5,109 nucleotides of DNA from Clostridiaceae bacterium (GTDB lineage Bacteria > Bacillota > Clostridia > Oscillospirales > Acutalibacteraceae): the NCBI GenBank assembly GCA_904501675.1, contig CAJGCL010000124.1:1-5109 (forward strand), read 5' to 3'. The notes beneath the pieces were generated by a model, which was not told the origin of the DNA, searched no databases, and saw nothing but the letters and a program-made list of their open reading frames with translations. The position numbers were made by a program, and so were the translations under genes. Shown piece by piece: positions 1-4,873 of the stretch. Positions within the stretch are counted from its first letter, which is position 1. Each line of letters begins with the position of its first letter.

Positions 1-46
1 TCTTAGCGTAGTAGATTTTATTGCCCTTGAGAAGAACAGTAAATAA
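1..46 (+). CDS. 3' end of an unidentified upstream gene (partial)
   Basis: The frame beginning at base 2 is open from the window edge and reads LSVVDFIALEKNSK before a TAA at 44-46. That stop shares one base with the ATG of the next gene (TAATG), an arrangement typical of translationally coupled genes in one operon. Only 14 residues are visible, so the product cannot be named. The tail is faintly reminiscent of the C-terminus of polyprenyl diphosphate synthases (a hydrophobic 'LadYi..R.k' end), and such genes do occur beside Gx/Hpre_diP_synt_I genes, but this is only a guess. The frame could also be open by chance over so short a span; the stop/start overlap is the main support. Confidence 0.45.
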   Translation, partial: LSVVDFIALEKNSK

Positions 47-444
47 TGAATAAAAAGCTTTCTAAAAACAGAAAACTTAAAAATGATATTATCCTTGCCG
101 TTGTTATAGCTATAATAGCAACGGCAGGGCTTTTATTGTTTGATTTAATGAAAACCCAAGGAGATTACGTTTCCGTTAAAATAAATGGTGAGGAAAAATA
201 CAGGTATTCTCTCAGCGAAAATGTAGATACTGTTATATATACAGGAGAGAATGATTCACGGGAAAACAGACTTGTAATTGAAAATGGTCAGGCATATATT
301 TCAGAAGCCACTTGCCCTGATAAAATATGCGTCGGTCATAAGCCTGTAAAGAATGTGAATGAAAGTATAGTATGCCTTCCTCACAAGGTTGTAATTGAAA
401 TAGTTTCGGGACGAAGCAAAGATGCTCCAGACGTGATTGTGTGA
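46..444 (+). CDS. Membrane-anchored NusG domain II protein (EetA-like)
   Basis: A 132-residue protein with a Lys-rich cytoplasmic N-terminus, one transmembrane segment at about residues 14-34, and an extracytoplasmic domain of about 98 residues. The domain has the hallmarks of the stand-alone NusG domain II family: CPDKICV at 90-96 and IVCLPHKVVIEI at 108-119, giving three conserved cysteines (C90, C95, C110). It is not the transcription factor NusG, since the NGN domain is absent. The biochemical role is not established. Members often sit beside Gx transporters, FMN-binding proteins and ApbE, and from memory EetA of Gram-positive extracellular electron transfer loci belongs here. The ATG overlaps the upstream stop, with only a weak GAGAAG-type ribosome site, so coupled translation is likely. 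The Gx gene follows after 8 bases. Family assignment is firm; function is inferred from neighbours. Confidence 0.88.
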   Translation: MNKKLSKNRKLKNDIILAVVIAIIATAGLLLFDLMKTQGDYVSVKINGEEKYRYSLSENVDTVIYTGENDSRENRLVIENGQAYISEATCPDKICVGHKPVKNVNESIVCLPHKVVIEIVSGRSKDAPDVIV

Positions 445-452
445 GGTAGGAA

Positions 453-956
453 ATGAAGAAAAAAACAAAAAGAATAGCAATTTTAGGCGTTCTTGCCGCG
501 GTTGCTCTGGTGCTTTCCTATCTTGAGGCAATTCTTCCGCCTATATATGCGGCGGTGCCGGGCGTTAAGGTTGGACTTCCTAATGTTGTTGTAATACTTA
601 TACTTTATAGATTCGGTGCAAAAGAGGCAGCTATGGTTTCTTTTATGAGGGTTTTTATTGTTGCTCTACTCTTTGGTAATGCAATGACTCTTGCTTACAG
701 TGTTGCGGGTGCAATCCTCAGCCTTCTTCTTATGATGCTTTTCAAAAAGCTTGATTTGTTTTCTGCGGTTGGTGTAAGCATAATCGGTGGTATTGCCCAT
801 AATGTTGGTCAGATTATTGTTGCAATGCTGCTTCTTAATTCAACATTAATAGCATATTATATGATAATTCTTACAATAACGGGCACACTTGCAGGTGTAG
901 CGGTAGGCCTTGCAGGATCGTTGCTGATTAAAAGATTGGAGAAAATTTCAATATAA
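453..956 (+). CDS. Gx transporter family membrane protein (Hpre_diP_synt_I family, EetB-like)
   Basis: A 167-residue, very hydrophobic protein with about five or six membrane segments (roughly 7-27, 42-57, 59-78, 80-97, 104-126, 131-158). Family marks are PGVKVGLPNVV (36-46), RVFIVALLFGN (66-76) and GGIAHNVGQIIVA (112-124). The family was historically labelled heptaprenyl diphosphate synthase component I, but the size and topology resemble a small ECF-type S component, so a transport or membrane-scaffold role is more plausible than prenyl synthesis; the substrate is unknown. It starts 8 bases after the NusG_II stop, with a GAGG/TAGG ribosome site overlapping that stop, so the two are one transcript. 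No terminator is visible after its TAA, so read-through into the lipoprotein gene is possible in addition to that gene's own promoter. The EetB analogy rests on recollection of flavin-based electron transfer loci. Confidence 0.88.
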   Translation: MKKKTKRIAILGVLAAVALVLSYLEAILPPIYAAVPGVKVGLPNVVVILILYRFGAKEAAMVSFMRVFIVALLFGNAMTLAYSVAGAILSLLLMMLFKKLDLFSAVGVSIIGGIAHNVGQIIVAMLLLNSTLIAYYMIILTITGTLAGVAVGLAGSLLIKRLEKISI

Positions 957-969
957 ATTTGTTAAATAC

Positions 970-998
970 TTGACAAACTCAATGCATTTTGGCATAAT
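970..998 (+). promoter_or_regulatory. Strong sigma-A promoter of the repeat lipoprotein gene
   Basis: A perfect -35 TTGACA lies at 970-975, followed by a 17-base spacer and a -10 CATAAT at 993-998 (5 of 6 consensus). TG at 990-991 adds an extended -10. This is the best promoter in the window and predicts transcription starting near 1005, with a leader of about 70 bases. It points to high expression of the lipoprotein, partly independent of the two membrane-protein genes upstream. Confidence 0.85.
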
Positions 999-1010
999 GT
1001 CTTGGAATGG

Positions 1011-1037
1011 GTGGTAGGAACAAACCTGTTCATCCAC
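1011..1037 (+). promoter_or_regulatory. 5' leader stem-loop, possible mRNA-stabilising hairpin
   Basis: GTGG (1011-1014) pairs with CCAC (1034-1037), and GAACA (1018-1022) pairs with TGTTC (1027-1031) around an AACC loop, with a small asymmetric internal loop between the two helices. The hairpin would start only a few bases from the predicted transcript 5' end. It is followed by an unstructured A/C-rich stretch and an ideal AAAGGAG at 1061-1067, 7 bases before the ATG. A 5'-end hairpin with an open ribosome site is a known arrangement for stable, well-translated mRNAs; here that role is inferred. Confidence 0.5.
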
Positions 1038-1074
1038 GAGAAAAATCCAAAACAAAACAAAAAGGAGAAAAATT

Positions 1075-2106
1075 ATGAAAAAGTTTTTAAGCATTGCAAT
1101 TGCAATCATTATGGTTGCAGGCGTACTTTTCCTCGTAGGTTGCGATAAGGGACCTGAGGGCACAGACACAGATGCACCAGCAAACCTTAAGTTTGGTATG
1201 GGCGTTGTTGCTTCATACGGCGAAGCAAAGGATGCTTCAGACGAAGGCAACGGTGAAGGTGAAGTGGTTGTTAGCATCGCTTCTGTTTTAGTTGATGCAG
1301 ATGGCAAAATTGTTAAGTGCGTTCTTGATTGTGCAGATAACAAAGCTCAGTTCACAGCTGAGGGTACTGCAGTAGAAGCAGGCGAATTCAAAACAAAGTA
1401 TGAATTAGGCGACAATTACAACATGGTTGCTTACGGCGGTGCAAAGGCTGAATGGTATGCTCAGGCAGATGCATTTGCAGGTCTTGTTGCAGGTAAGACA
1501 ATTGATGAAGTTAAAGCTCTTGTTGCTGAAGACTACAAGGGAACAGACGAAGTTGTAAACGCAGGTTGCACAATCTATGTTTCAGATTTCGTTAAGTCAA
1601 TTGAAGCAGCTGTTAAGAATGCAACAGATTCAAAGGCTACTGCAGACAGCACACTTAAGCTTGGTGTAGTAACATCTCAGTCAAACAAAGACGCTTCTGA
1701 TGAAGCAAACGGCGAGATCGAACTTGCTACAACAGTTGTTGCTACTGCTCTTGATGCAGATGGTAAGGTTGTTGTTGCAGCAACAGACGTTGCTTCTGCA
1801 AAGCTTACATTTGACGCAAAGGGTGTTTCAGCTACAGATACAACAGCAGCAATCGCAACAAAGAAATCTCTTGGCGCAGATTACAACATGGCAGCATACG
1901 GTCAGGACCTTAACGGTGACGGTGTTGTTAAAGAGTGGTTTGAGCAGGGCGCAGCATTTGATGCAGCTCTCGTTGGAAAGAATGCAACAGAAATCGGTGC
2001 TCTTGCAGTTGAAACAGGCTACGGCGCAGCAGACCTCCAGACAGCAGGCTGCACAATCCATGTTGGCGATATGGTTAAGGCAGCAGTTAAAGCAGCTACA
2101 AAATAA
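1075..2106 (+). CDS. Two-repeat lipoprotein, probable diverged FMN-binding (ApbE-substrate) protein
   Basis: A 343-residue exported lipoprotein: signal peptide 1-22 with lipobox LVGC (lipidated C23), an acidic linker to about residue 37, then two homologous repeats (about 38-180 and 194-340). Shared blocks in order are LKxG, KDASDE (52-57, 205-210), DADGK (74-78, 227-231), NM(V/A)AYG (116-121, 271-276), EW(Y/F) (126, 287) and AGCTI(Y/H)V (163-169, 324-330) followed by an amphipathic helix. The strand-turn around DADGK and the C-terminal GCT-plus-helix resemble FMN_bind domains, which ApbE flavinylates on the last residue of an SGAT-like motif; T166 and T327 would be the equivalents. The two-domain lipoprotein layout recalls PplA. 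The protein has no arginine, and both its prolines (P27, P35) lie in the linker. ApbE is the next gene. A different, unnamed periplasmic-type domain remains possible. Lipoprotein and repeats are certain; flavin binding is inferred. Confidence 0.75.
   Translation: MKKFLSIAIAIIMVAGVLFLVGCDKGPEGTDTDAPANLKFGMGVVASYGEAKDASDEGNGEGEVVVSIASVLVDADGKIVKCVLDCADNKAQFTAEGTAVEAGEFKTKYELGDNYNMVAYGGAKAEWYAQADAFAGLVAGKTIDEVKALVAEDYKGTDEVVNAGCTIYVSDFVKSIEAAVKNATDSKATADSTLKLGVVTSQSNKDASDEANGEIELATTVVATALDADGKVVVAATDVASAKLTFDAKGVSATDTTAAIATKKSLGADYNMAAYGQDLNGDGVVKEWFEQGAAFDAALVGKNATEIGALAVETGYGAADLQTAGCTIHVGDMVKAAVKAATK
1186..1614 (+). repeat. Repeat domain 1 of the lipoprotein
   Basis: Encodes residues 38-180. 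It shares its block order with the second copy, including KDASDE, DADGK, NMVAYG, EWY and AGCTIYV. It alone has a C-x3-C pair (C82, C86) just after the DADGK turn. Around the AGCT motif the DNA of the two copies (1561-1581 and 2044-2064) matches at 19 of 21 positions, so the duplication is readable at base level there while most of the rest has diverged. Confidence 0.85.
1654..2094 (+). repeat. Repeat domain 2 of the lipoprotein
   Basis: Encodes residues 194-340, homologous to the first copy. It lacks the C82/C86 pair and carries a short insertion before EWF that reads QDLNGDGVV (277-285), resembling part of a calcium-binding DxNxDG loop. The acceptor-like motif AGCTIHV (324-330) is retained. 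A serine/threonine/alanine-rich linker of about 13 residues separates the copies. Confidence 0.85.
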
Positions 2107-2123
2107 TTAAAACTTAAAATCTC

Positions 2124-2160
2124 AAAGACTATTGCAGAATTTCTGCAATAGTCTTTTTCT
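2124..2160 (+). terminator. Rho-independent terminator after the lipoprotein gene
   Basis: The arm at 2124-2137 pairs with 2143-2156 in a 14-bp perfect stem with an AATTT loop, followed by a T-rich tract (2154-2165, one C interruption). It begins 17 bases after the TAA. It should end most transcripts from the strong promoter and so separates the lipoprotein mRNA from apbE. Confidence 0.92.
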
Positions 2161-2173
2161 TTTTTGATATATA

Positions 2174-2182
2174 TGGTATACT
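2174..2182 (+). promoter_or_regulatory. Extended -10 promoter of apbE
   Basis: TGGTATACT is an extended -10 element with TATACT at 2177-2182. The -35 position at 17-base spacing falls in the T tract of the preceding terminator (TTTTTC) and is poor, so a weaker promoter than that of the lipoprotein gene is expected. The GGAG ribosome site at 2200-2203 is 6 bases before the apbE ATG. Confidence 0.6.
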
Positions 2183-2209
2183 AAACAAAAACGTTTTTTG
2201 GAGACTTAA

Positions 2210-3262
2210 ATGAAGAAATTCTTATCTTTGTTTTTATCAATAATTTGTACTGTTTTGCCTTGCATAACGCTGTCGTCTTGTAGTGTGCAGCAAAAACAAA
2301 AATTCAAAGCATACTACTTTGATTACTTCGATACTGCTACAACAATTATAGGCTATGAAAAAACTCAGGAAGAGTTTGACGCGGTTTGTGAGGAAATAAA
2401 AGCTCAACTTGATTTTTACCATAAGCAATATACAATCTACAACTCCTATGAGGGTATAAATAATATCTGTGCTCTTAATAAACTTCAGAATGGTGTTCAT
2501 CAGGAGCTTGCGGTGGAGGATGCGGTGATTGATTTGCTTTTATACTGCAAGGAACTTCATAAAAAAACTGATGGTAAACTGAATGTTGCTATGGGTAGCG
2601 TGCTTAAAATATGGCATCAGTACAGGAGCGAAGGTATGAATGACCCTGTAAAGGCAAAAATCCCGCCAATGGACAAATTAGCGGAAGCATCAGAGTATAC
2701 AGATATTGAAAAAGTTGTAATTGATGAAGAAAATAAAACTGTTTTCATTTCCGACCCCAAGGTTACACTTGATGTGGGTGCAATTGCAAAAGGCTACGCG
2801 GTTGAAAAGGTTGCACAGCACCTTATTTCAAAAGGAATTACAGATTATTGCCTTAATGTAGGCGGAAACGTTCGTACTATTGGCAGCAGTAATGGTCAGC
2901 CTTGGCAGGTGGGTATAGAAAATCCCGATACATCAAGTGATGAAGCATATATAGAACTTTTAAATTTAGAAAATAAATCTCTTGTTACAAGCGGAAATTA
3001 TCAGAGGTTTTATATTGTTGACGGTAAAAACTATCACCATATTATAGACCCTGATACACTTATGCCTTGCGGAAAATTTGTGTCTGTTTCCATTATTACT
3101 ACAGATTCAGGTTATGCAGATGCGCTTTCCACAACTCTTTTCCTTATGGATTATGAGAACGGCTTGAAGCTCATTGAGAGCACCGAGGATACAGAGGCTA
3201 TGTGGGTTTTACCTGATGGTACAAGAGAGTATTCTAGTGGATTTAAATCTTATTGCAAATAA
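2210..3262 (+). CDS. apbE: FAD:protein FMN transferase ApbE, lipoprotein form
   Basis: A 350-residue enzyme that uses FAD to attach FMN covalently to Ser/Thr of target proteins, with Mg2+ and release of AMP. Signal peptide with lipobox LSSC (lipidated C24) places it on the outer face of the membrane. Family motifs in order: FDT (40-42), TDGKLNVAMGSVLKIW (120-135), LDVGAIAKGYAVEK (187-200), LNVGGNVRTIG (215-225), PWQVGIENP (231-239), VTSGNYQRFY (259-268), YHHIIDPDTLMP (275-286) and the metal-site segment ADALSTT (303-309). Length is normal and nothing essential looks missing. Its likely substrate is the adjacent two-repeat lipoprotein, since no other exported FMN-binding candidate is in view. 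It has its own promoter behind a terminator, and the next gene is convergent, so it is probably monocistronic. Enzyme assignment is firm; the substrate is inferred. Confidence 0.96.
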   Translation: MKKFLSLFLSIICTVLPCITLSSCSVQQKQKFKAYYFDYFDTATTIIGYEKTQEEFDAVCEEIKAQLDFYHKQYTIYNSYEGINNICALNKLQNGVHQELAVEDAVIDLLLYCKELHKKTDGKLNVAMGSVLKIWHQYRSEGMNDPVKAKIPPMDKLAEASEYTDIEKVVIDEENKTVFISDPKVTLDVGAIAKGYAVEKVAQHLISKGITDYCLNVGGNVRTIGSSNGQPWQVGIENPDTSSDEAYIELLNLENKSLVTSGNYQRFYIVDGKNYHHIIDPDTLMPCGKFVSVSIITTDSGYADALSTTLFLMDYENGLKLIESTEDTEAMWVLPDGTREYSSGFKSYCK

Positions 3263-3288
3263 AAAAGTGCATTCCGAAGAATGCACTT
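3261..3288 (-). terminator. Terminator of the MFS gene with C(UUCG)G tetraloop
   Basis: Read on the - strand, AAGTGCATTC pairs with GAATGCACTT around a TTCG loop closed by C-G, the very stable UUCG tetraloop, and runs straight into TTTTTT. It starts 12 bases after the MFS stop codon, and its T tract overlaps the apbE stop. On the + strand the same 10-bp stem (3265-3288) has no following T run, so it would stop apbE transcripts only weakly. Confidence 0.9.
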
Positions 3289-3300
3289 GGCAATGTTTAA

Positions 3301-4734
3301 TTAGTCCCATTCAGTTCCTGTAACCTTGTCAAGGTCAAGGCCTCTTGTGTCGTGAGTGTTCTTAATAAGAGCAACAAGAGTAATAACAAAGCTTGGAACA
3401 AGAAGACAGAGAGCAACAGTGCCGATTATGCCATCTCCAAAAATGAGGGCAAGAACGGTATTGATGCTAAAGCCTATGGCGTATCCTGCAAAGCCAACAA
3501 CTGTTTGAGCTGATGTAGCAGAAGAACGAAGGTTTGTTGGTGCAGATTCACCTGCCATCATAATAAGCACATCGTTAGTTGAGTAGTAGCTACCAACAAA
3601 CGCACCGCAGAAGAAGCCTACAAGCGTAGGAGCTAGGTTCATATTAGCACCAACAGTAAAGATTATGAAGCTTACAACGCAGTTTGTTGCAACTGTAATT
3701 GCAGCAGCTTTTCTACCTTTTTTGTCGGATATGAAGCCCATAATTACCTGGGAAAGAGCCATACCGATTGGGTAAAGAGTGAGAGCCTGGCTTACCTGCT
3801 TAACGCTTACAAGGTCTAAAAATTCTTTAGCGTTAGAGCCGAAGTTACTTAAAGCATAGCCGTGTGTAAGGATTGCCTGGTAGTTCATGCTACCAACAAC
3901 GCCGATACCTGCAAGAGCAAAGCAAATAAATACCCAACGAAGCTGCTTGTGGCTGAAGCCGAATTTGAGGGCATCAACAACTCCGCCTTGTGAGTTCTGT
4001 GCTTTCTTTTTTGCTTCCTCGGCTTGTAATTCCTCCTCAGTCATTCTCAGATAACGGAGTCTTGACTCGATAAATGCATCGGTTTCTCTTGCGCAAAGAA
4101 GAGCAATAAGCGAAACTGTAATACCAACAAATGCAGGAATAATATATACATTTCTCCATTCACCTGCAGAAGACATTAACCATCTTCTGAGAAGCGGTAC
4201 AAGCATAACCGCCATATTGGCAAAGAATTTAACAACGGAGTATGTAATTGCACGGCTCTTGCTTGGCGCGCTTTCCATAATATATACCACATGCATATCA
4301 TGTGGCACAAAGAAAAGAATTGCGCAGGCGCCAACGAAATACATTATTACATTGTTTGAAAGGAAAATAACAAACAATGCAAGGGACATACCGAAGGTGT
4401 TTATAATAAGGAATTTCTTTCTGCCGAAGCGGTCAGCTAAAGGTCTGTAAAAAATAACTACAATCTGAAATGGTATTGCCACAACATTCAAGAGATTAAG
4501 TATTGTAACCGAGCTTTCGCTTTTTATAAGGTCGTTTGCGATTTCGGTCTGCATAAGAGAGTTGATTTGCGAAGCAATCTCGTCAACAGCGTAAATAAGC
4601 GCAATAATTAAAACAAGATACCAGAAATATGTGTTACCTTTAGGTCTTGCTTTTTGCTTTTCCCATTTTTTAATTTCCCGTTCCTTGCGGGCTTGTTGTT
4701 TCTTTAATTTTTCGGGACTTAATGCAGTAGCCAC
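3301..4734 (-). CDS. MFS transporter, substrate unknown
   Basis: A 477-residue, 12-segment major facilitator superfamily protein in the plasma membrane. The GTG at 4734-4732 is chosen as start because AGGAG (4742-4746) lies 7 bases upstream. An in-frame ATG 19 codons further out has no ribosome site and would lie upstream of the predicted transcript start. In this numbering: a Lys/Arg-rich cytoplasmic N-terminus (about 1-33); the loop 2-3 signature DRFGRKK at 101-107 and its pseudo-repeat SDKKGRK at 336-342; ESAPSKSR at 154-161 and ESAPTNLR at 396-403 in equivalent places of the two halves, like the PTxxR motif of organic-acid and sugar carriers; and a charged central loop at about 214-268. 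These show a proton- or solute-coupled carrier but do not identify the substrate. It is a single gene, convergent to apbE and divergent from the sigma factor, with no clear link to the flavin cassette. Confidence 0.93.
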   Translation of the reverse strand: MATALSPEKLKKQQARKEREIKKWEKQKARPKGNTYFWYLVLIIALIYAVDEIASQINSLMQTEIANDLIKSESSVTILNLLNVVAIPFQIVVIFYRPLADRFGRKKFLIINTFGMSLALFVIFLSNNVIMYFVGACAILFFVPHDMHVVYIMESAPSKSRAITYSVVKFFANMAVMLVPLLRRWLMSSAGEWRNVYIIPAFVGITVSLIALLCARETDAFIESRLRYLRMTEEELQAEEAKKKAQNSQGGVVDALKFGFSHKQLRWVFICFALAGIGVVGSMNYQAILTHGYALSNFGSNAKEFLDLVSVKQVSQALTLYPIGMALSQVIMGFISDKKGRKAAAITVATNCVVSFIIFTVGANMNLAPTLVGFFCGAFVGSYYSTNDVLIMMAGESAPTNLRSSATSAQTVVGFAGYAIGFSINTVLALIFGDGIIGTVALCLLVPSFVITLVALIKNTHDTRGLDLDKVTGTEWD

Positions 4735-4741
4735 AACATCA

Positions 4742-4746
4742 CTCCT
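4742..4746 (-). promoter_or_regulatory. Ribosome binding site fixing the MFS GTG start
   Basis: AGGAG on the - strand lies 7 bases before the GTG at 4734. No comparable site precedes the in-frame ATG at 4791, so the longer 496-residue reading is very unlikely. Confidence 0.8.
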
Positions 4747-4764
4747 AAAAATTACTGCAAAAAA

Positions 4765-4793
4765 ATTATAGCATATAAATAAAAAATGCACAA
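4765..4793 (-). promoter_or_regulatory. Extended -10 promoter of the MFS gene
   Basis: On the - strand, TGCTATAAT (4773-4765) gives a consensus -10 with an extended TG. A 17-base spacer separates it from TTGTGC (4793-4788), a half-match to the -35. The transcript would start near 4758, giving a leader of about 25 bases. It lies downstream of the ATG at 4791, which further supports the GTG start. Confidence 0.75.
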
Positions 4794-4825
4794 TAAAAAA
4801 GAATTTTAAAAATTTTTCAAAAAAA

Positions 4826-4854
4826 TGTGACCAAACCGGATTTTAAATCGTTTA
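4826..4854 (+). promoter_or_regulatory. Possible ECF-type autoregulatory promoter of the sigma gene
   Basis: TGTGACC (4826-4832), a 16-base spacer and CGTTTA (4849-4854) resemble Gram-positive ECF promoters (-35 like TGAAACC, -10 like CGTC/CGTT). No good sigma-A promoter is seen just upstream of the sigma gene. Autoregulation is common for ECF sigma factors; here it is inferred from one site, so the call is tentative. Confidence 0.4.
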
Positions 4855-4857
4855 CAT

Positions 4858-4864
4858 AAAGGAG
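4858..4864 (+). promoter_or_regulatory. Ribosome binding site for a TTG start
   Basis: AAAGGAG lies 9 bases before the TTG at 4874-4876. The first in-frame ATG is eight codons later (4898) and has no ribosome site, so TTG is the favoured start. Confidence 0.7.
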
Positions 4865-4873
4865 AGTGGAAAA

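Noticed and set aside
301..531. 76-residue open frame on the - strand
   Set aside because: It lies antisense to the NusG_II and Gx genes, has no ribosome site or recognisable domain, and both + strand genes are clear family members.
1000..1074. FMN (RFN) or other riboswitch in the lipoprotein leader
   Set aside because: The leader has one simple hairpin and is only about 70 bases. It lacks the multi-helix RFN core and has no terminator or sequestering helix over the ribosome site.
948..1343. 131-residue open frame on the - strand
   Set aside because: It is antisense across the strong promoter and the lipoprotein signal sequence, with Ser/Thr/Pro-rich low-complexity content typical of a shadow of the A/V/D-rich + strand gene.
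1906..1935. True EF-hand or dockerin calcium site
   Set aside because: DLNGDG matches only the first half of the loop; the acidic residue at position 12 is absent and there are no flanking EF helices. It is kept only as a low-interest finding.
1700..2110. Gln/Leu-rich 136-residue frame on the + strand
   Set aside because: It is the +1 shadow of the lipoprotein gene: its GCA/GCT/GTT-rich codons read as CAG/TTG/CTG runs in the shifted frame. The opposite-strand Cys-rich frame at 1828-2061 has the same origin.
2237..2500. 87-residue open frame on the - strand
   Set aside because: It is antisense to the apbE 5' region, with no ribosome site; apbE motifs confirm the + strand reading.
4217..4450. 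77-residue open frame on the + strand
   Set aside because: It is antisense to well-conserved MFS segments including DRFGRKK, with no ribosome site or domain.
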